The notes: generated from the letters alone by a model not told the origin. Shown: positions 52,492 to 61,818, counted from the first letter of the stretch. The stretch: 64,000 nt of DNA from Paracraurococcus sp042666655 (GCF_042666655.1 NZ_JBHTDE010000002.1:496001-560000), one strand, 5' to 3'. Numbers and translations: made by a program.

Positions 52492-54021
52492 GTGTCGGGA
52501 GCGGGCCAGGGCCAGGTGCGGGATCTCCTCGTCGTCGGCGGCGGGGTGAACGGCTGCGGCATCGCGCGCGACGCCGCGGGGCGCGGATTGTCCGTGACGC
52601 TGGTCGAGCAGGGCGACCTGGCCGGCGCCACCTCCTCCGCCTCCACCAAGCTGATCCATGGCGGGCTGCGCTACCTGGAGCACTACGAGTTCCGCCTGGT
52701 GCGGGAAGCGCTGATCGAGCGCGAGGTGCTGCTGCGCGCCGCGCCGCATATCGTCTGGCCGCTGCGCTTCGTGCTGCCGCACCACCGCGGGCTGCGGCCC
52801 TGGCCGGTGCTGCGGCTGGGCCTGTTCCTCTACGACCACCTCGGTGGGCGGCGGATCCTGCCGCCGACCCGGGGGCTCGACCTGCGGCGCGACCCGGCCG
52901 GGACGGCGCTGCAGCCGGGCTACAGCCGTGGCTTCGAATATTCCGACTGCTGGGTCGAGGATGCCCGGCTGGTGGTGCTGAACGCCCGCGACGCGGCGGA
53001 CCGCGGCGCGACGGTGCGGACCCGCACCCGCTGCATCGCCGCCCGGCGGGAGGCCGGGCTATGGCGGGCGACCCTGCGGGACGCGGAGACCGGCGCCATG
53101 GAGGAGGTCGCGGCGCGCGGCCTGGTCAATGCCGCCGGCCCCTGGGTGGCCGAGGTCCTGGGCGGCGTCGCCGGACAGAACGCCCCGGCCCGGGTGCGGC
53201 TGGTCAAGGGCAGCCACATCGTCACCCGCAGGCTGTACGACCACGACCGCTGCTACATCTTCCAGAATGCCGATGGCCGGATCTGCTTCGCCATCCCCTA
53301 TGAGGAGGACTTCACCCTCATCGGCACGACGGACGAGGAATTCACCGGCGATCCGGCGGGCGCGGCGATCTCGGAGGCCGAGACCGAATACCTGTGCCGC
53401 GCCGTCAGCGGCTATTTCCGCCGCCCCGTCACCCCGGCCGACGTGGTCTGGAGCTATGCCGGGGTGCGCCCGCTGTATGACGACGGTGCCGGCCCTGCCC
53501 AGGAGGCGACGCGGGACTATGTCCTGACGCTCGACGCGCCGGCGGGGGAGGCGCCCCTGCTGTCGGTCTTCGGCGGCAAGATCACCACCTACCGGCGGCT
53601 GGCCGAGGCCGCGCTGGCGAAGCTCGGCCCGCACTTCGCCGGGCTGGGCGCGCCCTGGACCGCGACGGCCAGCCTGCCCGGCGGCGACTTCCCCTGGGAC
53701 GGCGCGCCGGCCCTGGCCACGGCGCTGCGCGACCGCTTCCCCTTCCTCGATGCCCGGCTGGCACGGCGGCTGGTGCGGCAATACGGCACCCGTGCCGCCG
53801 CCGTGCTGGGCGATGCGCGCGGCATGGCCGATCTCGGCCAGGGTTTCGGTGCCGGGCTGACCGCGCGCGAGGTGGACTGGCAGATGCGCGAGGAATGGGC
53901 CCGCACCCCGGCCGATATCCTCTGGCGCCGGAGCAAGCTCGGCCTGCGGATCGATGCCGCGGGCCAGGCGGCGCTGGCGGCGCATATGGCCGCGGTGCCG
54001 GCCCGGCGGGCGGCGGAGTGA
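52492..54021 (+). CDS. glpD: Glycerol-3-phosphate dehydrogenase (aerobic)
   Basis: A 509-residue FAD enzyme. DLLVVGGGVNGCGIARDAAG is the FAD loop; QGDLAGATSSASTKLIHGGL and YLEHYEFRLVREALIER are GlpD signatures; the C-terminal helical domain includes EEWARTPADILWRRSKLGL. It oxidises glycerol-3-phosphate and passes electrons to ubiquinone at the inner membrane. A GTG at 52492 with GGGGAAG upstream is preferred as start; an ATG at 52465 is in frame. It lies between glpR and glpK. Confidence 0.94.
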   Translation: MSGAGQGQVRDLLVVGGGVNGCGIARDAAGRGLSVTLVEQGDLAGATSSASTKLIHGGLRYLEHYEFRLVREALIEREVLLRAAPHIVWPLRFVLPHHRGLRPWPVLRLGLFLYDHLGGRRILPPTRGLDLRRDPAGTALQPGYSRGFEYSDCWVEDARLVVLNARDAADRGATVRTRTRCIAARREAGLWRATLRDAETGAMEEVAARGLVNAAGPWVAEVLGGVAGQNAPARVRLVKGSHIVTRRLYDHDRCYIFQNADGRICFAIPYEEDFTLIGTTDEEFTGDPAGAAISEAETEYLCRAVSGYFRRPVTPADVVWSYAGVRPLYDDGAGPAQEATRDYVLTLDAPAGEAPLLSVFGGKITTYRRLAEAALAKLGPHFAGLGAPWTATASLPGGDFPWDGAPALATALRDRFPFLDARLARRLVRQYGTRAAAVLGDARGMADLGQGFGAGLTAREVDWQMREEWARTPADILWRRSKLGLRIDAAGQAALAAHMAAVPARRAAE

Positions 54022-54105
54022 GCCGCGCGTCCGCCGGGCCGGGGCTGCCGCGCCGCGCCGCGGCGGCGCCTGCCGGGCCGCGGCGCGACGATCCGACCTG
54101 ACTTC

Positions 54106-54123
54106 CGGGGGCTTCGGCCCCCG
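54106..54123. terminator. UUCG-loop hairpin between glpD and glpK
   Basis: A 7-base-pair stem CGGGGGC/GCCCCCG closed by a TTCG tetraloop. It can attenuate or stabilise the transcript between the two genes. It is followed by CCATTCTTCC, not a long T run. Confidence 0.55.
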
Positions 54124-54147
54124 CCCATTCTTCCGTAGGGTTCCGCC

Positions 54148-55674
54148 ATGCCCGCAGGCCATATCCTCGCCCTCGACCAGGGCACCACCTCGACCCGCGC
54201 CATCCTGTTCCGCACGCCGGACCTCACGCCGGTCGCCGTAGCGCAGCAGGAATTCGCCCAGCACTACCCGGCCTCGGGCTGGGTGGAACACGAGGCGGAG
54301 GATCTCTGGGAGACCTCGCTCGCGGTGATGCGGGAGGCGATGGAGAAGGCCGGGCTCGGGCCGGCCGATATCGCCGGCATCGGTATCGCCAACCAGCGGG
54401 AGACCACGCTGGTCTGGGACCGCCGCAGCGGCCGCCCGATTCACCGCGCCATCGTCTGGCAGGACCGCCGGACGGCGGCCGCCTGCGCCGCGCTGCGCGA
54501 GGCCGGCCATGCGGAGGCCGTCGCCGCCACCACCGGCCTGCTGATCGACCCGTATTTCTCGGCGACCAAGATCGGCTGGCTGCTCGACAGCGTCGCCGGC
54601 GCTCGGGAAGCGGCCGAGCGCGGCGAGCTCGCCTTCGGCACGGTGGACAGCTTCCTGCTCTGGCGCCTGACCGGCGGCCGGGTGCATGCGACGGATGCCA
54701 CCAACGCCGCCCGCACCATGCTGTTCGACATCAAGGCCGGCGCCTGGTGCCCGGCGATGTGCGCGCTGCACCGCGTACCGATGTGCCTGCTGCCGGAGGT
54801 GCGCGACTGCGCCGCCGAGTTCGGCACCACCGACGTCCTCGGCGGCGCCGTCCCGGTGCGGGGCATCGCCGGCGACCAGCAGGCGGCGACCATCGGCCAG
54901 GCCTGCTTCCGGCCGGGGATGCTGAAATCCACCTACGGCACCGGCTGCTTCGCGCTGCTCAACACCGGCGATGCGCCGGTCGCCTCGCGGCACCGGCTGC
55001 TGACCACCATCGCCTACCAGTTGGATGGCCGCCGCACCTATGCGCTGGAGGGCGCCATCTTCGTCGCCGGCGCCGCGGTGCAATGGCTGCGCGACGGGCT
55101 CGGGCTGATCAGGGACGCCGCCGAGACCGGCGCGCTGGCGGCCGCCGCCGACCCGGCGCAGCGCTGCTACCTGGTGCCGGCCTTCGTCGGCCTCGGCGTG
55201 CCGCATTGGGATGCCGAGGCGCGCGGCGCCATCCATGGCCTGACGCGCGCCACCGGCCCGGCCGACTTCGCCCGCGCCGCGCTGGAGAGCGTCGGCTACC
55301 AGACCCGCGACCTGCTGCTGGCGATGCAGGCGGATATTGCCGGCGCCGCCGGGGTTGGCGGGGCGGCCGGAGGCGCCGGCGAGACCAATGTGCTGCGGGT
55401 CGATGGCGGCATGGTCGCCTCAGACTGGACCATGCAGTTCCTCGCCGACATCCTCGGCGCGCCGGTCGACCGGCCGGTGGTGCGGGAGACGACGGCGCTC
55501 GGCGCGGCCTATCTCGCCGGGCTGCAGGCGGGGCTCTGCCCGGACCCCGCGGCCTTCGCCGCGTCCTGGCAGCTCGACCGCCGCTTCACCCCGGCGATGC
55601 CGGCGGCCGAGCGCGACGCGGCCTATGCCGGCTGGCAGCGGGCGGTGCGGCGGACGCTCTCGGGCGTGCTGTAG
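54148..55674 (+). CDS. glpK: Glycerol kinase
   Basis: A 508-residue FGGY-family kinase. ILALDQGTTSTRAILF is the phosphate loop; GIANQRETTLVWDRRSG, VWQDRRT and GTVDSFLLWRLTGG follow, and the second ATPase-fold half shows GIAGDQQAATIGQAC, KSTYGTGCF and VDGGMVASDWTMQFLAD. A Gly/Ala-rich insert is seen near residue 405 (GAAGVGGAAGGAGET). It makes glycerol-3-phosphate for glpD. It converges with icd. Confidence 0.96.
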   Translation: MPAGHILALDQGTTSTRAILFRTPDLTPVAVAQQEFAQHYPASGWVEHEAEDLWETSLAVMREAMEKAGLGPADIAGIGIANQRETTLVWDRRSGRPIHRAIVWQDRRTAAACAALREAGHAEAVAATTGLLIDPYFSATKIGWLLDSVAGAREAAERGELAFGTVDSFLLWRLTGGRVHATDATNAARTMLFDIKAGAWCPAMCALHRVPMCLLPEVRDCAAEFGTTDVLGGAVPVRGIAGDQQAATIGQACFRPGMLKSTYGTGCFALLNTGDAPVASRHRLLTTIAYQLDGRRTYALEGAIFVAGAAVQWLRDGLGLIRDAAETGALAAAADPAQRCYLVPAFVGLGVPHWDAEARGAIHGLTRATGPADFARAALESVGYQTRDLLLAMQADIAGAAGVGGAAGGAGETNVLRVDGGMVASDWTMQFLADILGAPVDRPVVRETTALGAAYLAGLQAGLCPDPAAFAASWQLDRRFTPAMPAAERDAAYAGWQRAVRRTLSGVL

Positions 55675-55743
55675 CGCGGGTCGCCGCAGGGCCGCATCGC
55701 CCGAAGGCGCGGATCGGCCCGGGCACCGCAAGGCCAGGGCACG

Positions 55744-55773
55744 AAAAAAGGGCGGGCCCTGGCGGACCCGCCC
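55744..55773 (-). terminator. Rho-independent terminator of icd
   Basis: On the minus strand GGGCGGG, a 10-base loop, CCCGCCC and then six T. It lies about 25 bases after the icd stop. It is the clearest intrinsic terminator in the window. Confidence 0.9.
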
Positions 55774-55797
55774 CTGGTTCGGGAAGCGGCGCGAGGC

Positions 55798-57015
55798 CTA
55801 CTTCATCGCCTTCTGCAGGTTGTCGTCGAGCTTCGCCAGGAAGGCCTGGGTGGTCAGGAAGGGCTGGTCCTTGCTGATCAGGATGGCCAGGTCCTTGGTC
55901 ATGAAGCCGCTCTCGACGGTGTCGACGCAGACCTTCTCCAGCGCCTCGGCGAAGGCGGTCACGTCCGGCGTGCCGTCGAACTTGCCGCGGTAGGCCAGGC
56001 CCCGGGTCCAGGCGAAGATGGACGCGATCGGGTTGGTCGAGGTCTCGCGGCCCTTCTGGTGCTCGCGGTAGTGGCGGGTGACGGTGCCGTGCGCGGCCTC
56101 CGACTCGATGGTGTTGCCATCGGGGGAGAGCAGCACCGAGGTCATCAGGCCGAGCGAGCCGAAGCCCTGCGCCACGATGTCCGACTGCACGTCGCCGTCG
56201 TAGTTCTTGCAGGCCCAGACATAGCCGCCTTCCCACTTCAGGGCCGAGGCCACCATGTCGTCGATCAGCCGGTCCTCGTAGGTCAGCCCGGCGGCCTTGA
56301 ACTTGTCGGCGAAGTCGGTGTCGTAGATGCGGCGGAAGATGTCCTTGAACTCGCCGTCATAGGCCTTGAGGATGGTGTTCTTGTGGCTGAAGTACACGCT
56401 GTAGCCACGGCTCAGGCCGTAGTTCAGGCTGGCGCGGGCGAAGCCCTCGATGCTGGCGCGGGTATTGTGCATGCCCATCATCACGCCGCCGCCGGCGGGG
56501 AAGTTGGTCACGTCCAGCTCGATCGGGGCGCCGCCGTCGGCCGGCGTCCAGGTCAGGGTGGCCTTGCCGGCACCGGGGATCTTGCTCTCGGCGGCGCGGT
56601 AGATGTCGCCATAGGCATGCCGGCCGATGACGATCGGCTTCGACCAGTGCGGCACCAGGCGCGGCACGTTCGAGCAGATGATCGGCTCGCGGAAGATGGT
56701 GCCGTCGAGGATGTTGCGGATGGTGCCGTTCGGGCTCCGCCACATCTTCTTCAGGCCGAACTCCTTCACCCGCGCCTCGTCCGGGGTGATCGTCGCGCAC
56801 TTGACCCCGACGCCGTACTGCTTGGTGGCGTTGGCGGCGTCGATGGTGACCTGATCGTCGGTCTGGTCGCGGTACTCGATGCCCAGGTCGTAGTACTTCA
56901 GGTCGATATCGAGATAGGGAAGGATCAGCTTCTCCTTGATGAACCCCCAGATGATGCGGGTCATCTCGTCGCCGTCCATCTCGACGACCGGGGTCTTCAC
57001 CGTGATCTTCGCCAT
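55798..57015 (-). CDS. icd: Isocitrate dehydrogenase (NADP)
   Basis: A 405-residue TCA-cycle enzyme of the eukaryote-like type II NADP-IDH group common in alphaproteobacteria. KTPVVEMDGDEMTRIIW is at the N-terminus, PNGTIRNILDGTIFREPI contains the substrate Ser/Asn, and YDGDVQSDIVAQGFGSLGLM the metal Asp residues. It oxidatively decarboxylates isocitrate. The ATG has GAGGA 6 bases upstream and a clear terminator follows. Confidence 0.96.
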   Translation of the reverse strand: MAKITVKTPVVEMDGDEMTRIIWGFIKEKLILPYLDIDLKYYDLGIEYRDQTDDQVTIDAANATKQYGVGVKCATITPDEARVKEFGLKKMWRSPNGTIRNILDGTIFREPIICSNVPRLVPHWSKPIVIGRHAYGDIYRAAESKIPGAGKATLTWTPADGGAPIELDVTNFPAGGGVMMGMHNTRASIEGFARASLNYGLSRGYSVYFSHKNTILKAYDGEFKDIFRRIYDTDFADKFKAAGLTYEDRLIDDMVASALKWEGGYVWACKNYDGDVQSDIVAQGFGSLGLMTSVLLSPDGNTIESEAAHGTVTRHYREHQKGRETSTNPIASIFAWTRGLAYRGKFDGTPDVTAFAEALEKVCVDTVESGFMTKDLAILISKDQPFLTTQAFLAKLDDNLQKAMK

Positions 57016-57211
57016 ACCGCGTCCTCGTCGCTTCCCGGCGCGACCAAACGATCATCCGGGATAGTGGGAAAGAGGCCGGACAATCGCACCGGGCCGGGAG
57101 ACGGGCAAGCCCGGCGGCAGTGCATCACGGTTGCGCCAGCCTACCGTCAAATGTTAGTTGATGATTGGCTCAACATCGCGTCCCGCGTGCCGGGCCTGGG
57201 GTCGATCGACT

Positions 57212-58147
57212 ATGCAAATGGGCCCGGGCCACGCGTCCCGCCCCGCCATCGTGCTGGGCACCGTCGCCGCCTTCGGCGCCGCGGTCTGGGGCGTGACCCT
57301 GCACCTGTTGGCCCTTGATGCCCGGCCGCCGGCGGTGACGAACCTGGCCGTCCTGCTGGTCCCCGCGGCGCTGGCCACCTTCGTTGCGGCCTTTGGCGCC
57401 GGCCTCTGGCTCGGTGACCGGCGCCAGGCAATCCGGACGGCGGCGGTCGCCGCGGCCGGGCAGTCGCGCCTGGCCATGGTGCAGCACGAGATGCACGCGG
57501 CCGCCGAACGCGCCGCGCTGGAAAAGCAGCGCATCGCCCTGCTGCTGGACAGCGCCGCGCCGGGCGCCGCGTTGTTCGACGCGGCGCACCACCTGCTGGC
57601 CTGGAGCCGAGGCTTCGCCGCGCTGGCCGAGGTGCCGGAGGGGGCGCTGCAGCCCGGCCTGCCGCTGGCCGACCTGGTGCGGCTGCAACCTGCCGGCCTG
57701 ACCCGCAAATTGTCGCGGCACGGGATCGAAGCCGGCATTGCCGGCGCCGCCCGTCGGCAGCTCGGTGACGGCAGCCATGTCGAGGACCGCTGGGCGCCCG
57801 GGGCCGAGGGCGGGATGCTGCTGACCTGCCGGCTGGCCGAGCCGCCGCGCCAGGCCGTGCCGCTCTCGACCGCGGCGCTGGCGGCGCTCTGCGAGGAGGA
57901 GGTGCGTACCCGCCTGCCGCGGCTGGGAATCGCGATCACCGCCGGCGACGTCGCCGCCGTGCGGATGGAGGCGCATGCGATCCGCGGGGTCGCCGCCAGC
58001 TTCGGGCTCGATGCCCTCGCCGCCGCGCTGCTGGTGGTGGAGACCGCGGCGCGGGCGGGTGACCTCGGCGCGCTGGCTGCGGCGAGCAACGGCCTGCCGG
58101 ATCTGGCGGAGGACGGGCTGCGGCGGCTGGCGCGGCAGCCGGCGTAG
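57212..58147 (+). CDS. Orphan membrane PAS–histidine phosphotransfer (Hpt) protein
   Basis: About 311 residues. Two membrane segments lie near residues 12–30 and 40–60 (LLVPAALATFVAAFGAGLWL). A short coiled-coil leads to a PAS-like domain (LLDSAAPGAALFDAAHHLLA). The last 90 residues look like an Hpt domain: MEAHAIRGVAASFGLDALAA gives the phosphoacceptor His. No kinase or receiver domain is in the protein, so it would relay phosphate for another hybrid kinase, perhaps the one at 59078. The start (57212, 57218 or an upstream ATG at 57158) is uncertain. Confidence 0.65.
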   Translation: MQMGPGHASRPAIVLGTVAAFGAAVWGVTLHLLALDARPPAVTNLAVLLVPAALATFVAAFGAGLWLGDRRQAIRTAAVAAAGQSRLAMVQHEMHAAAERAALEKQRIALLLDSAAPGAALFDAAHHLLAWSRGFAALAEVPEGALQPGLPLADLVRLQPAGLTRKLSRHGIEAGIAGAARRQLGDGSHVEDRWAPGAEGGMLLTCRLAEPPRQAVPLSTAALAALCEEEVRTRLPRLGIAITAGDVAAVRMEAHAIRGVAASFGLDALAAALLVVETAARAGDLGALAAASNGLPDLAEDGLRRLARQPA

Positions 58148-58287
58148 GCAAGGCCAGGGAGGAAGTGTCCTGCCTGGACCCTCCTCTGATTCTGCGGGCT
58201 GGCACTCGCCACGCGGCAGGTGCCAAGCCCACGGAAGGGGCGGGAGGGGCCTTGGAAGGGAATAGCTGTCCCTCCCCGAGCTTTCCT
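58148..58287. repeat. Palindromic intergenic element, copy 7
   Basis: Forward orientation, somewhat decayed. It starts AGGCCAGGGAGG and ends CCTCCCCGAGCTTTCC; the centre GGCACTCGCCACGCGGCAGG is an imperfect palindrome with arms GGGCTTGGC-like on one side. It fills the whole spacer between the convergent PAS–Hpt gene and the binding-protein gene. Confidence 0.82.
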
Positions 58288-59079
58288 TCAGTCCCGCACC
58301 AGGATCGGCGTCAGCCCATGCCGTGCCGCCGCCGCGGCCAGGCTGCCATCCGCCTTGGCCGCGGCGACGAAGGCGTCCACCTCGGCCAGCCAGGCCGGCT
58401 CGCCCTTGGGCACCGCATAGGCATAGGCGGTTTCGCCGAACCGGCCGGGCGGGTCGATGATCCGCGCCCAGTCATGCATCAGCAGCATGCGGCGGGTGTA
58501 GGGGAAGTCGCTCATGAAGATGTCGGCCCGGCCGGCCTGCACCTCCGCCTCCCGCGTGCTGGGCGGGCGGACCACCAGCAATTCGGCCTGTCGCAGGCTC
58601 TGCCGCATCAGCGGCTCCATCAGCGTCCCGGCGGCGACCGCCACCACGGTGCCCGGCCGATCGATGTCCGCCCAGGCCTGGATCCGGGTGCTGTCCCGCG
58701 TGGTCACGCCATAGACCGAACTGGCCAAGGTGGGCCGGGAGAAATCGATGCGGGCCTGCCGCGCGGGAAGCACGCCGACCGCCATCATGGCGATGTCGCA
58801 GTCGCCGCGTTCCAGCCGGCCCATGAACTCGGCGAAATTGGTCTCGACGAAGCGCAGGCCCAGGCCGAGCCGGGCGGCGAGCGCCCGGGCCATGTCGATG
58901 TCGATGCCTTCCAGCTCCCCGTTGCGCGGGTTGCGGTAGCTGATGGCGAAGTACTCCGGCCACATGCAGACCTGGACCCAGCCACGCGCGCGAATGTCGC
59001 CTAGCCGGTCTTGTGCCGCGGCCGGCATCGAAATGATCTCCAAAAAAACGACAATGCATGCAATAAGGGACGCCACCAT
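58288..59079 (-). CDS. Periplasmic amino-acid-type solute-binding protein (SBP_bac_3)
   Basis: About 263 residues. The start at 59079 gives a good signal peptide (VASLIACIVVFLEIIS, ending near PAAAQ). The mature part follows the family-3 binding-protein pattern: VCMWPEYFAISYRNPRNGE, GIDIDMARALAARLGL, and RLERGDCDIAMMAVGVLPAR with the ligand Arg. It binds an amino acid or related carboxylate. It is not beside transporter genes but is head-to-head with a hybrid sensor kinase, whose ATG overlaps its own, so a sensing role is likely. Confidence 0.83.
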   Translation of the reverse strand: MVASLIACIVVFLEIISMPAAAQDRLGDIRARGWVQVCMWPEYFAISYRNPRNGELEGIDIDMARALAARLGLGLRFVETNFAEFMGRLERGDCDIAMMAVGVLPARQARIDFSRPTLASSVYGVTTRDSTRIQAWADIDRPGTVVAVAAGTLMEPLMRQSLRQAELLVVRPPSTREAEVQAGRADIFMSDFPYTRRMLLMHDWARIIDPPGRFGETAYAYAVPKGEPAWLAEVDAFVAAAKADGSLAAAAARHGLTPILVRD

Positions 59080-61675
59080 GCATCCCCCGCCCGGTTTCCA
59101 CGCCATCCTGCGCCGCTCCCTCCGCCTGGTGCCGGCCAGCGCGGCCGAGCCGCGGCCGCGCCTGCTGTTCGGTGCCGCCGTCGGGCTCGTCCTCGCCTGT
59201 CTCGTTTCGGTTGTCTACTACGTCGTCTTCGAACGCGGCCAGCGCGACGCCCTGGCCGATGCCGAACGCCTGACCCAAAGCGTCGCCGGCGCCCTGGCCG
59301 ACCAGCTCACCCGTGCCTCGCAGACGGTGGACCTGGTGCTGAACGACCTGGCGGCCCAGCCGCCAGACCGCCTGCCGGCCGACTTCGAGGCGCAGCTGGC
59401 GATGCGGGTGCGGGACGTGGCGCCGGTGCGGGCGCTGCTGCTGACCGACGCGGCCGGCCTGGTGGTGGCGGCCTCGCAGCCGGCGCTGGTCGGCCAGTCG
59501 GTCGCCGGCCGCGACTGGTTCCAGGCCCTGGCGGCGGGGCAGGCGGTGACCCGGGTCGGCGGGCCGGAAGCCGGGCGGTTCCTCGCCCAGGGCGGCCAGC
59601 GCATCGCCGAGACGCGGATCTGGTCGATCCCGCTGGCCCGCGCCGTGACGGGTGGCAAGGGCGGTTTCGGCGGCGCCACCGTGGCGCTGCTGAACCCCGA
59701 CTATCTGGTCAGCGTCAGCCGCCGCTATGCCGAGGCCTTCGACGTCGCCATCCGGCTGCATTCCTTCTCCGGCCAGCTGCTGGCGCGCTCGGACGGCGCG
59801 GCCGAGGGGATCGGCGGCAGCGCCCTGCAGGCCTGGCTGTTCCGCGACTTCCTGCCGCGCCGGGAAAGCGGCACCTTCCGCGGCCAGGACCAGGACTCGG
59901 CCGCGGTCATCGGCAGCTTCGCCGTGACCCGCAGCGGCAGCTTCGTGGTCGAGGTGACGCGCGACCGCAGCGCGGCGCTGGCGCCGGTCTACCGGCTCGG
60001 CTGGCTGCTGACGGTGGGCATCGGCATCGCCGCGGCGGTCACCTTCCTCGCGCTCTGGCTGCTGGTGCGGCAGGCGGAGACGCTGCGGCTGCAAGGCGCC
60101 CGGCTGGCGGTGAGCGAGGCCGAGGCAGTGGCCGCAGGCCGCGCCAAGGACGAATTCCTGGCCGCCATGAGCCACGAGATCCGCACCCCGCTGCATGGCG
60201 TGATCGGCATGGCGGGCGTGCTGATGGACACCCGGCTCGACCCGCTGCAGCGCCGCTATGCGGAGACGATCGAGAAATCGGCCGAGCACCTGACCATGGT
60301 GCTGAGCGACATCCTCGACTTCTCCAAGCTGGAGACCGGGGCGATGGAGCGCGAGGAGGTGCCCTTCGACCTCGAGGCCGAGATCGGCACCATCGTCGAG
60401 CTTTTCGCGCCGCGCGTGGCCAATCGGGGCGTCGAGCTGGTCTGCGCCCTGGCGCCGGACATGCCCGCCCGGGTGGTGGGCGACCCCGGCCGCTTCCGGC
60501 AGCTGCTGTTCAACCTGGTCGGCAATGCGGTGAAATTCACCGAGGCCGGCTGGATCGAGCTGGCGGTCTCGACCGAGCGCGAGGGGGCGGGCTGGCGGCT
60601 GACCTGCCGGGTCAGCGATACCGGCATCGGGCTCGACCCGCAGCAGGTCCCGATGCTGTTCGAGCGCTTCACCCAGGCCGATGCCTCGATCCGGCGGCGC
60701 TATGGCGGCACCGGCCTCGGCCTGGCGATCTGCCGCCGGCTGGCCGAAAGCATGGGTGGGTCGATCGGTGCCGCGGCCCGGCCGGGCGGCGGCAGCATCT
60801 TCCGCTTCGACCTGCTGCTGGGCGCTGCTGCCGATGCAGGCGATGCGGCCGAGCCATGCCCGCTGCGCGGCCGGCAGGTGCTGGTGGTGGACGACCTGCC
60901 GCTGAACCGGGAGATCATGGCGCGCCAGCTCATCGCCTGCGGCGCAGAGCCGACGGTTGCGGCGGATGCGGAGGCGGCGGTGGCCGCGCTCCGCGCTGCC
61001 CGCCTGGCCGGCCGGCGCTTCGACGCCGCGGTACTCGACGGCCGCATGCCGGATTGCGACGGCGAGACGCTGGCGCGGCGGATCCAGGCCGAGCTGGGTG
61101 CGGACCGGCCCTCGCTCGTGCTGTGTTCGTCCGGCACCGCCCTGTTGCGGGAGCCGCCGGCCGCGGCGCTGTTCGATGCGGTGCTGCTGAAGCCGGTCCT
61201 GCCGTCGCGGCTGCGGGAGGCGCTGTTGCATGCGCTGCGCCGCGGCGAGCGTCCGGGCGAGCGCCGCGACGTCCCGCCGCCGCCGGAGGCCGCGCCCCGG
61301 CCGCGGGTGCTGGTGGTGGAGGACAACGCCACCAATCAGCTCGTCATGCGCAGCATCCTGCAGCGCGCCGGCTGCCATGTGGACGTGGCGGTGGATGGGC
61401 AGGAAGGCGTCTCGGCCGCGCGACGGCACGCCTATGGGCTGATCCTGATGGACCTGCAGATGCCGGTGATGGACGGGCTGGAGGCGACGCGGCAGATCCG
61501 CGGCGGGGCCGGGCCGAACCGGGCCGCACGGATCATCGGCCTGACCGCCGCGGCGGGGGACAATTTCCGTGTGCAATGCCTCGAGGCGGGGATGGATGCC
61601 TACCTGCCGAAGCCGGTGCAGCGTGGCGTGCTGCTGGCGGAGCTGGGGCTGACCGAGCCGGCGCGGACGGCGTGA
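59078..61675 (+). CDS. Membrane hybrid histidine kinase with two receiver domains
   Basis: About 865 residues. A membrane helix (residues 25–46) is followed by a periplasmic Cache-like domain (to about 290) and a second membrane helix (LTVGIGIAAAVTFLALWLLV). HisKA follows with AAMSHEIRTPLHGVIGM near residue 367, then the ATPase domain with NLVGNAVKFTEAGW, DTGIGL and GTGLGLAICRRLAES. Two receivers close the protein: VLVVDDLPLNREIM with Asp in AVLDGRMPD, and VLVVEDNATNQLVM with Asp in ILMDLQMPVMDG. AAGGGA lies 7 bases before ATG 59078. It is a head-to-head partner of the binding-protein gene. Confidence 0.88.
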   Translation: MHPPPGFHAILRRSLRLVPASAAEPRPRLLFGAAVGLVLACLVSVVYYVVFERGQRDALADAERLTQSVAGALADQLTRASQTVDLVLNDLAAQPPDRLPADFEAQLAMRVRDVAPVRALLLTDAAGLVVAASQPALVGQSVAGRDWFQALAAGQAVTRVGGPEAGRFLAQGGQRIAETRIWSIPLARAVTGGKGGFGGATVALLNPDYLVSVSRRYAEAFDVAIRLHSFSGQLLARSDGAAEGIGGSALQAWLFRDFLPRRESGTFRGQDQDSAAVIGSFAVTRSGSFVVEVTRDRSAALAPVYRLGWLLTVGIGIAAAVTFLALWLLVRQAETLRLQGARLAVSEAEAVAAGRAKDEFLAAMSHEIRTPLHGVIGMAGVLMDTRLDPLQRRYAETIEKSAEHLTMVLSDILDFSKLETGAMEREEVPFDLEAEIGTIVELFAPRVANRGVELVCALAPDMPARVVGDPGRFRQLLFNLVGNAVKFTEAGWIELAVSTEREGAGWRLTCRVSDTGIGLDPQQVPMLFERFTQADASIRRRYGGTGLGLAICRRLAESMGGSIGAAARPGGGSIFRFDLLLGAAADAGDAAEPCPLRGRQVLVVDDLPLNREIMARQLIACGAEPTVAADAEAAVAALRAARLAGRRFDAAVLDGRMPDCDGETLARRIQAELGADRPSLVLCSSGTALLREPPAAALFDAVLLKPVLPSRLREALLHALRRGERPGERRDVPPPPEAAPRPRVLVVEDNATNQLVMRSILQRAGCHVDVAVDGQEGVSAARRHAYGLILMDLQMPVMDGLEATRQIRGGAGPNRAARIIGLTAAAGDNFRVQCLEAGMDAYLPKPVQRGVLLAELGLTEPARTA

Positions 61676-61677
61676 AG

Positions 61678-61814
61678 GCAAGCTTGGGGAAGAATAAAGT
61701 ATTCCTTCCCCAAGCCCCACCCTTCGTTTCTGCGGGCCGGCTCCTGCCGCGCTGAAAGGACCGACCCGGGAAAACAGATCAGGGGGCTGGGGAGAACACC
61801 TTCTCCCCGGCCTG
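61678..61814. repeat. Palindromic intergenic element, copy 8 (reverse orientation)
   Basis: It is inverted like copy 2: the left arm CCCCACCCTTCGTTTCTGCG matches the reverse complement of the usual right arm. The centre is decayed (CTCCTGCCGCGCTGAAAGGA). It lies between the convergent hybrid kinase and asd, and its ends still pair (AGCTTGGGGAAG with CTTCTCCCC). Confidence 0.8.
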
Positions 61815-61818
61815 TTGC

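Noticed and set aside
57144..57180. TTGATGATTGGCTCAA near the PAS–Hpt gene as an FNR site
   Set aside because: The arms are TTGA and TCAA with an 8-base gap; this does not match TTGAT-N4-ATCAA.
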